From NCBI RefSeq assembly GCF_042849255.1, contig NZ_AP026866.1:2852001-2916000 (forward strand): a stretch of DNA of 64,000 nt, given 5' to 3'. Source of the stretch: Oceaniferula spumae. Its GTDB lineage: Bacteria; Verrucomicrobiota; Verrucomicrobiia; Verrucomicrobiales; Akkermansiaceae. Each line of letters starts with the position of its first letter. Within the stretch, counting starts at the first letter, position 1. The position numbers and the translations under genes are program-made. The notes beneath the pieces are model-generated. The model ran no database searches and was not told where the DNA came from. It worked only from the letters and a program-made list of their open reading frames with translations. Positions 1 to 8,291 of the stretch are shown one piece after another.

Positions 1-99
1 GCAGAAGGGCGATTGCTAGACAATGTAGAGGTAGAGTGGATAAGTTCTGCTGGCGACTCGTCAGATATTGAAGTGAAGTTATCAGATATGAATAAATAA
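1..99 (+). CDS. Hypothetical cassette protein, 3' fragment
   Basis: The window opens inside this gene; 32 codons and the TAA stop are visible. It is identical over the visible part to the end of the 118-residue gene at 22,515-22,871, which shows the complete product: one N-terminal membrane segment and a polar C-terminal domain of unknown function. It is therefore one of two copies of the same cassette in the array. Confidence 0.85.
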   Translation, partial: AEGRLLDNVEVEWISSAGDSSDIEVKLSDMNK

Positions 100-102
100 T
101 GG

Positions 103-219
103 GTCTAACAAGACGCTTCATCCGACGCGATACCGGCCGTAGCCAGAAACCATAGAGAGCTAAGATCGTGATTGGTTGGGAATCTGGTTTACAGCGCACG
201 GTTGAGCTCTACGTTCGGC
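103..219 (+). repeat. attC 1 (class 1a)
   Basis: R'' is GTCTAAC and R' is GTTCGGC. Class 1a means the 5' arm reads CTTCATCCGACGCG (or CTGCATCC) and the 3' arm CGCGGTTGAGCTC; the two arms are imperfect inverted repeats. The centre holds a second dyad (ACCAT...ATTGGT here). It differs from attC 40 at one internal base (A198 against G). Confidence 0.92.
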
Positions 220-228
220 AAAAATAAT

Positions 229-705
229 ATGAAGAACGCGCTTATCACCATATTACTGTGTATTATCGCTTTCGGATGTAACAAGCGCACAGAACCCATA
301 GATCAAGATACATCTGTATCCCGTGGTCAATTCACCTCTGATGGACAGGAACTACCAGATCCATGGTATAAGATGGAATATAGCTTGTCAGATTACATAG
401 CGATGCAGCCCAGGCGCCCTATAATTATATCCTTTGGCGCGACTTGGACAATGACATCCAAATTACATTGGCGGAGGTTATTTTCACACCAAGTTAACAC
501 ATTTATGAAGGATAGGGGGGTTCTCTGCCTAATTGCTGACATGAACGGGGGGAATGAAATAGCTCGGCAAGACTTAGCAGCCTTTGGGTATAGTGCCGTT
601 CCAGCAACCTTTTTTTATAACCCGAAGCGTGGTGAATGGGAGCCTCTCCCGGAGATTTTTGACGAACAAAACCTCTTCGAGATGGTCGACAGTGCTAGAA
701 AATAA
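229..705 (+). CDS. Thioredoxin-fold lipoprotein lacking the CxxC cysteines
   Basis: This 158-residue cassette protein starts with a lipoprotein signal (lipobox AFGC, Cys17). The body resembles the C-terminal thioredoxin domain of DsbD-type proteins: a strand ending in SFGATW, then a TWTMTS sequence where CxxC would stand, and later VPATFFYNP carrying the cis-proline. With both cysteines replaced it is unlikely to be a redox enzyme; binding or chaperone activity is a guess. ATG 229 follows the attC directly after an A-rich leader; in-frame codons upstream lie inside the attC and are not taken as starts. Confidence 0.75.
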   Translation: MKNALITILLCIIAFGCNKRTEPIDQDTSVSRGQFTSDGQELPDPWYKMEYSLSDYIAMQPRRPIIISFGATWTMTSKLHWRRLFSHQVNTFMKDRGVLCLIADMNGGNEIARQDLAAFGYSAVPATFFYNPKRGEWEPLPEIFDEQNLFEMVDSARK

Positions 706-708
706 TCG

Positions 709-825
709 GCCGAACAAGACGAAGCATCCGACCGTTAACCGTCCTTAGTCTGAGTCCGTTTTTGAGTTAAAACCACGAATGATTTGCGGCTGTTTTACAC
801 GCGGCGGTTGTTCTCTACGTTAGCC
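709..825 (+). repeat. attC 2 (class 3)
   Basis: R'' GCCGAAC, R' GTTAGCC. Class 3: the 5' arm reads GAAGCATCCGACCG and the 3' arm CGGCGGTTGTTCTC, so the arm change is compensated on both sides. Confidence 0.92.
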
Positions 826-835
826 AATAATAAAG

Positions 836-1339
836 ATGAGAGCAGGGTTACCTCAATCATATGATGACGAATTTAGGACTGGATTAGCCGTTTCCCAATG
901 CCTCATTTTTTCTGGATGCCTTTGGGGTTTAACGTGGGTTCACTTCCTCGTTAAGTTTTGGTTCGGATTGCCGGTATTTTCGTCACCTGCAATGGCGTTG
1001 GCTTACTACGATAAAGTGGATGGATATCCCTTTAGCTTGGCTGAATTATTTTTCTGGCTATCGGTGTTCGCAACCACTCTAGCTATTGTCGGTATTTGGA
1101 TTACATCTAGTTATGGTGGCACCAAGTGGAGGCAGAGGTTTCTAGTAGCTCTCTTTGGTTATTTTTGCGTAGGTTTCTCATGCTTTTGTATTTCATGGGA
1201 AGCTAACCACATTGATGATGCTAAATGGTGGAGAGCCTACATTGAAGATGATGCAAGCTATGCAGAGTATCCAGAACGCCAAGAGGCAGAGTTACGCATG
1301 ATTGATAAGATGATTGAGCGTGCAGAGCGAAGAAAATAA
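836..1339 (+). CDS. Hypothetical membrane protein, 3 TM
   Basis: The product has 167 residues, with hydrophobic segments near 20-43, 70-90 and 101-121 and a charged, probably helical C-terminus rich in Glu and Arg. I do not recognise a family. It is the only gene of its cassette; the leader between attC and ATG is AATAATAAAG, without a Shine-Dalgarno sequence. Confidence 0.8.
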   Translation: MRAGLPQSYDDEFRTGLAVSQCLIFSGCLWGLTWVHFLVKFWFGLPVFSSPAMALAYYDKVDGYPFSLAELFFWLSVFATTLAIVGIWITSSYGGTKWRQRFLVALFGYFCVGFSCFCISWEANHIDDAKWWRAYIEDDASYAEYPERQEAELRMIDKMIERAERRK

Positions 1340-1342
1340 GAA

Positions 1343-1460
1343 GGCTAACAAGGCGCTGCATCCGACGCGATACCGTCCGTGAGCCAGAAACCATTGTGAG
1401 CTAAGAACGTGAATGGTTGCGAATCTGTTTTACACGGCGCGGTTGAGCTCTACGTTAGCC
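1343..1460 (+). repeat. attC 3 (class 1a)
   Basis: R'' GGCTAAC, R' GTTAGCC; the 5' arm is the CTGCATCC variant. Confidence 0.92.
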
Positions 1461-1471
1461 AATAAAATAAA

Positions 1472-1903
1472 ATGAAAACAATAATAACATTAATAGTGGG
1501 ATTAACGCTCTCAGGTGTTTCGTCTGCAGACCCAACAAGTAAGCCAGCGCCGACGAAGCGAGAAATCAAAAAGTTAGACAAGCTGCCAAACGTTAAAGTT
1601 GTATCTGAAGATGACAAGGCTGTTCAGATTAAGATAACGAATGATACAGGCATAGACTTAAGTTATTCAGGATACTCAGCTCTAAATCCTTGGTTAAACG
1701 CTTCACACTTCGACGGTAATAAGTGGGTTGCCGGACAAGGGCATTGGTGCGGTACAGGAGTTAGCACGTATGTACTTAAGAATAACGAATCCATCATCAT
1801 TAAGATTGGTGCACGTGACAATACCCGATATTTCACCACATTTTTTGACAGTAAGACCAAAAGATACGGCGTGGTCATTCTTCACGAAAAAAAATCCGGC
1901 TAA
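1472..1903 (+). CDS. Hypothetical secreted protein
   Basis: The 143-residue product has a signal peptide (hydrophobic 3-17, cleavage plausible after VSSA at about 19), then a Lys/Pro-rich stretch and a beta-rich domain with two tryptophans and one cysteine. The family is not recognised. The TAA stop lies inside the R'' box of the following attC, so gene and recombination site overlap. Confidence 0.78.
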   Translation: MKTIITLIVGLTLSGVSSADPTSKPAPTKREIKKLDKLPNVKVVSEDDKAVQIKITNDTGIDLSYSGYSALNPWLNASHFDGNKWVAGQGHWCGTGVSTYVLKNNESIIIKIGARDNTRYFTTFFDSKTKRYGVVILHEKKSG

Positions 1904-2015
1904 CAAGGCGCTGCATCCGACGCGATACCGTCCGTAAGCCAGAAACCATTGTGAGCTAAAATCGTGAATGGCTGCGAATCTGTTTTACACGGCGCGGTTG
2001 AGCTCTACGTTCGGT
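1898..2015 (+). repeat. attC 4 (class 1a)
   Basis: R'' GGCTAAC (contains the stop of the preceding gene), R' GTTCGGT. Confidence 0.92.
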
Positions 2016-2026
2016 AATATAATACA

Positions 2027-2404
2027 ATGCAGCTCGATAAACAGGCATTACACGGTCTCTGTGATAGGCTGATTGGCAAGGATGCAGACGCGATAGAAGA
2101 TTGTATTCGCTTTATTGAGTCTGATTCTGAGGGGATTTGGCATGGCCGAGCACGAGCTATGATGTGTCGGCGCCTCAAGCATATAGCGTTGAGTGAGGTG
2201 GACTCCGATCGACTCATCACTTCGATATTTGATCGGTTTAAGAGCGGTAATTTTTCGCATCAGTTTAGGGATATGCTGCATCTTGCTATTGATTTGGATC
2301 GCACATCCACACTTGCCCTGGCACGTCAATTATCTGGCGATAGTCGTGAGTTTGTGAGGCGTCAAGCAGCATGGATCATACAACATCACTCGGAACAAAA
2401 ATAG
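2027..2404 (+). CDS. Hypothetical helical protein, paralogue of next cassette
   Basis: This 125-residue protein is predicted to be all helical, with no signal peptide or membrane segment. Residues about 18-72 (DADAIEDCIRFIE and the Arg/Leu-rich stretch after it) align with the C-terminal half of the protein in the next cassette (GDSDAIEAAIAFLE). The C-terminal VRRQAAWIIQHH resembles a HEAT-repeat helix, which is only suggestive. Function unknown. Confidence 0.75.
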   Translation: MQLDKQALHGLCDRLIGKDADAIEDCIRFIESDSEGIWHGRARAMMCRRLKHIALSEVDSDRLITSIFDRFKSGNFSHQFRDMLHLAIDLDRTSTLALARQLSGDSREFVRRQAAWIIQHHSEQK

Positions 2405-2521
2405 ACCGAACAAGACGCTTCATCCGACGCGATACCGTCCGTAGCCAGAAACTGTTGAGAGGTAAGAATGTGAATGGTTGCGAAACGGGTTTACACGGCG
2501 CGGTTGAGCTCTACGTTCGGC
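2405..2521 (+). repeat. attC 5 (class 1a)
   Basis: R'' ACCGAAC, R' GTTCGGC; begins immediately after the TAG stop. Confidence 0.92.
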
Positions 2522-2531
2522 AATAATATTA

Positions 2532-2873
2532 ATGCATGAGCTGATCAAACATAACGCTCAGCGGATTCGTGAGTTGCACGATCGTTTTCACAAGGCTTTT
2601 TATGTGAAGCCACATAGCCCAGATCACGAACGAGCTTGTGATGACTTCCACTCACAATATGATTCGTTGGCGTTTCCTGGTGGATATGAGAATGGACTTC
2701 GGAGAATATCGAATGGTGATTCTGATGCCATAGAGGCAGCAATCGCCTTTCTAGAAGTTAGACCTTATTTCTTTAGGTCCCAGTATATGAGAACTAAGTT
2801 CATTCGATTGGTAAAGAAGTGTGATTTAACCAAGTCTCAGCGAACACGATTTGAGAACATCTTAAGACGATAA
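2532..2873 (+). CDS. Hypothetical helical protein, paralogue of previous cassette
   Basis: The product has 113 residues and is soluble, basic and probably helical. Its second half (about 58-113) resembles the neighbouring 125-residue cassette protein, so the two adjacent cassettes seem to carry diverged members of one family. Two ATG codons lie four bases apart (2532 and 2536); only 2532 is in the long frame. Confidence 0.75.
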   Translation: MHELIKHNAQRIRELHDRFHKAFYVKPHSPDHERACDDFHSQYDSLAFPGGYENGLRRISNGDSDAIEAAIAFLEVRPYFFRSQYMRTKFIRLVKKCDLTKSQRTRFENILRR

Positions 2874-2877
2874 TGTG

Positions 2878-2993
2878 GCCGAACAAGACGCTGCATCCGA
2901 CCGTTAACCGTTCGGAGTCGAGGGACTTTTTAGAGCTAAGACCATTTTAGATTTTCGAGCTTCACCCACCGGCGGTTGAGCTCTACGTTCGGC
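2878..2993 (+). repeat. attC 6 (class 1b)
   Basis: R'' GCCGAAC, R' GTTCGGC. Class 1b: 5' arm CATCCGACCGTTAAC and 3' arm CCGGCGGTTGAGCTC; the CGC/GCG pairs of class 1a become CCG/CGG. Confidence 0.92.
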
Positions 2994-3007
2994 AATAATA
3001 AGAATGC

Positions 3008-3457
3008 ATGAGTGAGCACTTACACTATTTCCGCCCCGGAGAAGAAGCTAGGATGTTAGCCAGATGCCAATTTGGACTTGATAGATCTGGGAATGGAGGG
3101 GCTACGCTTACTTATCCTATTCAAGGTTATCCATGGCGTCGTAACCCTACCCGTGGTTACGAGATTGAATTGTCATCTGAAGAAACTGATGCATTATTTG
3201 CAGAGGTATTCCGGCTTCCTGAGATTTCCCCTGCAGAATGTTTAACTGATGATTTATGGAGTGATTCCTCCGAAGTCGCGAATGGAATTACCCGTGACGT
3301 GAAGACAAATACTCTTTGCCACACATTAGGGGTATATTCAGCATCAGGAGACAATCTTGTGTATTTTTCCATGAAGGAGGATTCCACGGTATTGTTAAGT
3401 TCAAAGATTTATAAGGTAGTACATCATTTGATCGCACCATATGAGATCCTAGATTGA
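3008..3457 (+). CDS. Hypothetical cytoplasmic protein
   Basis: A 149-residue soluble protein, mixed alpha/beta, with no motif I recognise. An ATG four bases upstream (3004) runs into TGA after three codons, so ATG 3008 is the start. No Shine-Dalgarno sequence; the leader is the A-rich AATAATAAGAATGC. Confidence 0.75.
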   Translation: MSEHLHYFRPGEEARMLARCQFGLDRSGNGGATLTYPIQGYPWRRNPTRGYEIELSSEETDALFAEVFRLPEISPAECLTDDLWSDSSEVANGITRDVKTNTLCHTLGVYSASGDNLVYFSMKEDSTVLLSSKIYKVVHHLIAPYEILD

Positions 3458-3470
3458 TCCTAAAAAAGTG

Positions 3471-3588
3471 GCCGAACAAGGCGCTTCATCCGACGCGATA
3501 CCGTCCGTGAGCCAGAAACCATTGTGAGCTAAGATCGTGAATGGTTGCATAACTGTTTTACACGGCGCGGTTGAGCTCTACGTTCGGC
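3471..3588 (+). repeat. attC 7 (class 1a)
   Basis: R'' GCCGAAC, R' GTTCGGC. Confidence 0.92.
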
Positions 3589-3597
3589 AATAATAAT

Positions 3598-4005
3598 ATG
3601 AATAATCGCATTCGTCAGTTTGAGACGATTGATCAGCTTTGGGCAGCAATGCTAGATCGATCGACCGGGGATGATGAGCACGATCCTTTTGCAGACTACG
3701 AAGATTTCTTTATCGCAAGTCTTACCAAGAGATTCGGGGGTGACACTGATGGCGAGGATTGGGAGGTTCTTCAGATTTCTAGTTCTGTGGATGCTTTTCA
3801 CATTAATATATCCATATCGAAGCTGAATCATGAACTGATCACCTACTTTCGGAACCTGCTGTTGCAGAGTTTGCCAGATGAGTCGGTTCTAGTGGCCGTT
3901 TTTGATTCTGGAATCTCAGGTGACTCACGGCATTTGGGGAGCTTGGTTGTCTTCAAGGATGAGCTATGGATTACACGAGAATTGACCAGTGAAGTGGATC
4001 TCTGA
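3598..4005 (+). CDS. Hypothetical acidic protein
   Basis: The product is 135 residues, soluble and acidic (DDEHDPFADYEDFF near 25-38). Hydrophobic strands in the second half suggest an alpha/beta fold. No family recognised. The frame is open further upstream through the attC, but ATG 3598, nine bases after the R' box, is the first start outside the recombination site. Confidence 0.75.
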   Translation: MNNRIRQFETIDQLWAAMLDRSTGDDEHDPFADYEDFFIASLTKRFGGDTDGEDWEVLQISSSVDAFHINISISKLNHELITYFRNLLLQSLPDESVLVAVFDSGISGDSRHLGSLVVFKDELWITRELTSEVDL

Positions 4006-4021
4006 CTTTCGCAAGAATGTG

Positions 4022-4137
4022 GCCGAACAAGGCGCTTCATCCGACCGTTAACCGTCCTCAGCCAGAAGACGTTTCACGGAATCAGCCACTTACGGCCTAG
4101 GATCTTGTCACACCGGCGGTTGAGCTCTACGTTCTCT
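4022..4137 (+). repeat. attC 8 (class 1b)
   Basis: R'' GCCGAAC, R' GTTCTCT. The unusual R' is matched by AGAGAAC at the far end of the next cassette. Confidence 0.9.
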
Positions 4138-4147
4138 AAAAAATTGC

Positions 4148-4699
4148 ATGCACGGATCAACGAAAAACCTGTGGCTCGCAATCCTTGGCGGCATAGCCTT
4201 TCTTATCATAGCAATAATCGCTTTTGCGCTGTTGTCCAATCCGGGGAAAGCGCCGCGTCATAAATTTGACTCCTTCAAGATCGACTACGAATCGTGTATC
4301 AACGCATTTGAGGGCAAGCGCACAAAAGAATTTACACACATGTGGGTTTTGCATTCATCAGACCTGAAAGCTTGGTGGGACCCCAACGGCATGAGGGCGG
4401 AGGCAGACCTCATACTGGACACACCTGACCAATATGCAATCGGCACTTTACTATCACATGCTAGACAGTCACACCGATCCCCTAACCACGTCAGAACACT
4501 TTCCAGCGGTCGAATATATCACGTTCTACTTTTCAACGAGAACCGACATACCTACGCGCACTTGAGATTTGCCTACCGGTCAGAGCAGGCTGACGGCACA
4601 ACGGTTTTTAGCCTAGTCACAGATCACAGGGGAGCACATCGAGTTAAGGACTGCCCAAGCTTCATCGATTTTGAGAGCAAGTTCCTCGCAAACAAATAA
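4148..4699 (+). CDS. Hypothetical membrane-anchored protein, 1 TM
   Basis: The product has 183 residues: a short cytoplasmic start, one hydrophobic segment at about 9-30, then an outward-facing domain of about 150 residues with WVLHSSDLKAWW and several histidines. Family unknown. The cassette's core sequence (TTCTCT) occurs in no other cassette of the array. Confidence 0.75.
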   Translation: MHGSTKNLWLAILGGIAFLIIAIIAFALLSNPGKAPRHKFDSFKIDYESCINAFEGKRTKEFTHMWVLHSSDLKAWWDPNGMRAEADLILDTPDQYAIGTLLSHARQSHRSPNHVRTLSSGRIYHVLLFNENRHTYAHLRFAYRSEQADGTTVFSLVTDHRGAHRVKDCPSFIDFESKFLANK

Positions 4700-4701
4700 A
4701 G

Positions 4702-4818
4702 AGAGAACAAGGTGCTTCATCCGACGCGATACCGTTCGTTGTCCGATGACTTTGCAGAGCTAAAAACGTTAATGGTGTGAATCTGTTTTACACGGCGCGG
4801 TTGAGCTCTACGTTAGAC
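4702..4818 (+). repeat. attC 9 (class 1a)
   Basis: R'' AGAGAAC, R' GTTAGAC. Confidence 0.92.
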
Positions 4819-4828
4819 AAGAATAAGA

Positions 4829-5110
4829 ATGGAATCATCGTCAGTCACACGCGGCACTCCTGGCGGATGTATGATCGGCCTGCTAGGAATGTTCTTCCTA
4901 GTTTTTCCAGCCGTGGGAACTTGGGGGATGAGCAAATGGCTCAGCATACCGAGCGATGATCGCCAAATAAATGCATATTTCTGGATCATGTTAGCTTTCA
5001 TAGTTGGAGGACTATTGATGTTCATCTTACTTTCCATCATTTCAGTGCGCGTTCTGAAGGGGACGAACTTTAAGAATTACGATCCTGATAATCCTACTTT
5101 GCACTGGTAA
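4829..5110 (+). CDS. Hypothetical small membrane protein, 2 TM
   Basis: A 93-residue protein with hydrophobic segments at about 14-34 and 50-73 and a short polar tail ending YDPDNPTLHW. No family recognised. Confidence 0.78.
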   Translation: MESSSVTRGTPGGCMIGLLGMFFLVFPAVGTWGMSKWLSIPSDDRQINAYFWIMLAFIVGGLLMFILLSIISVRVLKGTNFKNYDPDNPTLHW

Positions 5111-5117
5111 AAAATGG

Positions 5118-5235
5118 GTCTAACAAGGCGCTTCATCCGACGCGATACCGTCCGTGAGCCAGAAACCATTGTGAGCTAAGATCGTAAATGGCTGCGAATC
5201 TGTTTTACAGTGCGCGGTTGAGCTCTACGTTCGAC
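5118..5235 (+). repeat. attC 10 (class 1a)
   Basis: R'' GTCTAAC, R' GTTCGAC. Confidence 0.92.
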
Positions 5236-5239
5236 AATA

Positions 5240-5605
5240 ATGAAGAAAATTTCAATAGCCGCGCTCATTTGTGTGATGGGAGCTGTAATCTATTTCGTCT
5301 TATTCGTGCCAAAGCGATTTAAGGTAGAATCGGTTTCTCCGTCAGGTGAAGTTCAAGTTCGTGGTTTGAGATTTCAGGCACAAGACGCTCATGCACTCGA
5401 TGGAACCCTGAGATTGTATATTAATGATGATCCTCAACAGACGACGATTCGTTGGTCTAATAGATTAGATATTTCTTGGGTCGCGTTAGATTCGCATGAG
5501 TCATTCGAGATTAATGAAGATGGGAGTGTTCTCATGCGATGGCGTATCAATGAAGACAAGGCGACCTGTGAATACGGTCAGGAATATCTTACAGGTGACC
5601 CTTAA
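5240..5605 (+). CDS. Hypothetical membrane-anchored protein
   Basis: The 121-residue product has one N-terminal hydrophobic segment (5-24, membrane anchor or uncleaved signal) and a beta-rich outer domain with regular alternating hydrophobics. Only four bases (AATA with ATG overlapping) separate the R' box from the start, leaving no room for a Shine-Dalgarno sequence. Confidence 0.75.
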   Translation: MKKISIAALICVMGAVIYFVLFVPKRFKVESVSPSGEVQVRGLRFQAQDAHALDGTLRLYINDDPQQTTIRWSNRLDISWVALDSHESFEINEDGSVLMRWRINEDKATCEYGQEYLTGDP

Positions 5606-5611
5606 AAATTG

Positions 5612-5728
5612 GTCGAACAAGGCGCTTCATCCGACGCGATACCGTTCGTTGTCCGAGGAAGTTGTAGAGCTAATATCGTGAATGGTGCGAAACTGTTTTA
5701 CACGGCGCGGTTGAGCTCTACGTTCGCT
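5612..5728 (+). repeat. attC 11 (class 1a)
   Basis: R'' GTCGAAC, R' GTTCGCT. Confidence 0.92.
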
Positions 5729-5734
5729 AATAAT

Positions 5735-6175
5735 ATGGGGAATTCCTACGTCACGTTTCAAAATCTCAGTTTCCGCTCGCGCGACACGTTACTCGAGCTT
5801 TGGCTTCGTCTGCTAGCCTTGAATCTCCCTGATGATCAGTATAAGCCGAAGACGTGGATCCATGAGCTGCGTAACGAATGGCTCTTCCAAGCTTCAGGCC
5901 TGTGGAACGGCGTCATTTCACCTCAGCTCGACAAGTTCTGCACTACTCAAGAACGAATTGAAGTGGTTTTGGCTACGTCGAATCGCCTGATGGTACGCCT
6001 CAAGGCGTGCGGTGACGTCGTTGGGTCTCGTGAGCTTGGGCTTCTTGGATTGGGTAGTTTTGAGGTCGATTACCCTGTTCATTATTTCGAACAGATGCAT
6101 GAGCGATTCGAAGCGCTTCTATTAGGACAACCTCTACCTCCAACACCTAAGGTCATTCCGGGTCCTCCAGAATAA
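5735..6175 (+). CDS. Hypothetical cytoplasmic protein
   Basis: A 146-residue soluble protein, mostly helical, ending in a proline-rich tail (LPPTPKVIPGPPE). GC content looks higher than in neighbouring cassettes, which points to a different source genome. Function unknown. The open frame extends back through the attC; ATG 5735 is the first codon outside it. Confidence 0.75.
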   Translation: MGNSYVTFQNLSFRSRDTLLELWLRLLALNLPDDQYKPKTWIHELRNEWLFQASGLWNGVISPQLDKFCTTQERIEVVLATSNRLMVRLKACGDVVGSRELGLLGLGSFEVDYPVHYFEQMHERFEALLLGQPLPPTPKVIPGPPE

Positions 6176-6179
6176 TATA

Positions 6180-6295
6180 AGCGAACAAGTCGAAGCATCC
6201 GACCGTTAACCGTTCGCAGTCCGAGAACTTTTAGAGCTAAATCCACGAATGATTTGCGGCTGTTTTACACGCGGCGGTTGTTCTTTACGTTCGGC
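6180..6295 (+). repeat. attC 12 (class 3)
   Basis: R'' AGCGAAC, R' GTTCGGC. Confidence 0.92.
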
Positions 6296-6305
6296 AATAA
6301 AAAGA

Positions 6306-6587
6306 ATGCAGAATAGAACTAAGATAGCAGTGTGGTCGGTGATTACCGTAGTCATGCTGTATCTGGTTTGGCTAATTATTCCTAGTTCGTGGACTTATGC
6401 TAGATCTGGAGTTCGAGATGTTGGAATGATAATGGGTGTTGCTGCTGGAGTGATATCGATATTTGCACTACCAGCAGGTTACTCACCAGAGGAGAAGCAA
6501 GGTGCTCCATCAATGTGGTGGGTCTATTTGCTCCTTGTCCCTGCAATTTTCTATGGATTGGTGTGTGGGCTGTGGCTAATTTCCTGA
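6306..6587 (+). CDS. Hypothetical small membrane protein, 3 TM
   Basis: The 93-residue product has hydrophobic segments at about 7-25, 38-56 and 70-92 and a Tyr/Ser/Pro/Glu loop between the last two. No family recognised. Confidence 0.77.
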   Translation: MQNRTKIAVWSVITVVMLYLVWLIIPSSWTYARSGVRDVGMIMGVAAGVISIFALPAGYSPEEKQGAPSMWWVYLLLVPAIFYGLVCGLWLIS

Positions 6588-6598
6588 GGAAGAATGTG

Positions 6599-6714
6599 GC
6601 CGAACAAGGCGCTTCATCCGACCGTTAACCGTCCTCAGCCAGAAACCCTTTCACGGAATCAGCCACTCACGGCCTTCGACCTTGTCACACCGGCGGTTGA
6701 GCTCTACGTTCGGT
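6599..6714 (+). repeat. attC 13 (class 1b)
   Basis: R'' GCCGAAC, R' GTTCGGT. Confidence 0.92.
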
Positions 6715-6723
6715 AATAATAGA

Positions 6724-7146
6724 ATGACGAAGAAGAAGTGCATAGATTGTGGCGCAGATATAATGCCAGTTACGTATGAACGCTACATGCAGCGATGCGT
6801 TCCTTGTTTTAGGGCAAAGCATCTCGATGGACAGGTTTCTGCAGTTTCGCCCCGTTCAGCTAGTATTGGTGAGTTGACTTACACACTACTTGAGGAATCA
6901 GAGGTTCATTGCCTTATCGATTGCTGTGGTCTCAACGCTGTTGAATTAAGTGAAGAGTCCCTAGCTCGCTGGAGAGATAAGAACACTGAGAAGGATTGGG
7001 TGCGTTTGGTGGAGGAGTATTCGCAACTCGTAAATGTGATTTGCGAGTTTGAATCTCCAATCGAGTGCTTGGGTGATGAATATACACCGGAAGAATTAAT
7101 AGCTGAATTTGAGGTTTTGGGAGTAGCCGCTGGAATCAAAAAATAG
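6724..7146 (+). CDS. Zinc-ribbon cassette protein
   Basis: The 140-residue product begins with two CxxC pairs (CIDC at 6-9 and CVPC at 25-28) spaced as a zinc ribbon. A second domain carries CLIDCC followed by a Leu/Glu-rich helical region. Zinc binding by the first domain is a family-level inference; the role of the whole protein is unknown. No membrane segment. Confidence 0.75.
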   Translation: MTKKKCIDCGADIMPVTYERYMQRCVPCFRAKHLDGQVSAVSPRSASIGELTYTLLEESEVHCLIDCCGLNAVELSEESLARWRDKNTEKDWVRLVEEYSQLVNVICEFESPIECLGDEYTPEELIAEFEVLGVAAGIKK

Positions 7147-7263
7147 ACCGAACAAGGCGAAGCATCCGACCGTTAACCGTCCTGAGTCCGAGTCCGTTTT
7201 TGAGTTAAAGCCATGAATGATTGGCGGCTGTTTTACACGCGGCGGTTGTTCTCTACGTTCGGT
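7147..7263 (+). repeat. attC 14 (class 3)
   Basis: R'' ACCGAAC, R' GTTCGGT; starts directly after the stop codon. Confidence 0.92.
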
Positions 7264-7273
7264 AAAAATAAAT

Positions 7274-7717
7274 ATGAATGCAAAAATCCTAGTATCAATT
7301 GCAATAGTGCTAACGAGTAGCACCCTATACGGATTTCCTCTTAAAATCGAAGATCTTAAAAAGGGGGAGTCTATAGTTATTCACGTAAGTCATAAAGTTC
7401 CCAAAGCTGTTACGTATACTTATGTGTTTACCCATAAGCGAGTATACATTAGTTGCATGGCTGGAGAGACGACGGAGGTGTTTAATGATTTAACTTTATC
7501 AGTGGAAGAGGCTGGTCAAGTTGACCATTTTTTGGATCTCGTGCGTAGAGGGAGGAATGCATCTAAACTTAAATCTGAAGGAGTATATTACCAATTCATC
7601 TTCAATCAAATCGGTCAAAAACCGAAGCGATGGGCTCTTACTATACGAGAACCGAGAAAATCTTCTAAGAAGCACACCTCTCTTTTAGACTTGAGGAAAA
7701 AAGCTTTAAAGAAATAG
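7274..7717 (+). CDS. Hypothetical secreted protein
   Basis: A 147-residue protein with a signal peptide (hydrophobic 4-18, cleavage plausible near 20), a beta-rich centre and a very basic C-terminus ending in LRKKALKK. Its overall plan (signal, beta domain, Lys-rich tail) recalls the cassette protein at 17,257-17,781, but I see no clear sequence similarity. Function unknown. Confidence 0.75.
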   Translation: MNAKILVSIAIVLTSSTLYGFPLKIEDLKKGESIVIHVSHKVPKAVTYTYVFTHKRVYISCMAGETTEVFNDLTLSVEEAGQVDHFLDLVRRGRNASKLKSEGVYYQFIFNQIGQKPKRWALTIREPRKSSKKHTSLLDLRKKALKK

Positions 7718-7835
7718 ACCGAACAAGTCGCTGCATCCGACCGCTAACCGCTCCTACGCGAGGGGCTGTTTTGCGAGAAAGACCATTTAAGATGTTCAAC
7801 TGTTGCTTAGGCGTCGGTTGAGCTAAACGTTCGGC
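7718..7835 (+). repeat. attC 15 (class 1b variant)
   Basis: R'' ACCGAAC, R' GTTCGGC. Both arms are diverged (GACCGCTAACCG and GTCGGTTGAGCTAAACG). Confidence 0.88.
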
Positions 7836-7842
7836 AATAATA

Positions 7843-8196
7843 ATGAAATGCATCCAAATCGGGCTGCTTGTCGCAGTTATCGGTATGACTGTTTGGCCAC
7901 ATCTTTACTGGCGACATAAAGCCAAGTCTTATGATGCTAAGCAGTGGCTGTTCTCTAGTCTGGGTTTTTGGGCTGGTACTGGAGGTCTGTGCCTATTTAT
8001 ATCATCAATCCTACTCTTGGTGCTGCTGATCATTGGTAGCGGCATTTTCCCACTATTTCATAGCGCATGGATAGCTCCAGTTTGGCTATCTGTGCTTGGT
8101 TTGGTTGTGTGGTGTTACATTTTATGGTGGGCGATTTGGTGCCGGAGAGGTATTTCCAAGAATGTGGCCGAACAAGGCGGTGCTGACGACCGTTAA
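7843..8196 (+). CDS. Hypothetical membrane protein, attC-encoded tail
   Basis: A 117-residue protein with hydrophobic segments at about 4-22, 45-70 and 77-100. It has no stop before the attC: the frame continues through R'' and ends NVAEQGGADDR, of which VAEQGGADDR is encoded by the recombination site. Family unknown. Confidence 0.75.
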   Translation: MKCIQIGLLVAVIGMTVWPHLYWRHKAKSYDAKQWLFSSLGFWAGTGGLCLFISSILLLVLLIIGSGIFPLFHSAWIAPVWLSVLGLVVWCYILWWAIWCRRGISKNVAEQGGADDR

Positions 8197-8284
8197 CCGT
8201 CCTTAGCCCGAGTCTGTTTTACAGTTAAGAAATTCACACGGTCTGAATCTGGTTTACAGCCGGCGGCAGACCTCTACGTTCGGT
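8167..8284 (+). repeat. attC 16 (class 2)
   Basis: R'' GCCGAAC, R' GTTCGGT. Class 2: 5' arm GGTGCTGACGACCG and 3' arm CGGCGGCAGACCTC, again changed on both sides. Confidence 0.92.
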
Positions 8285-8291
8285 AATAATA

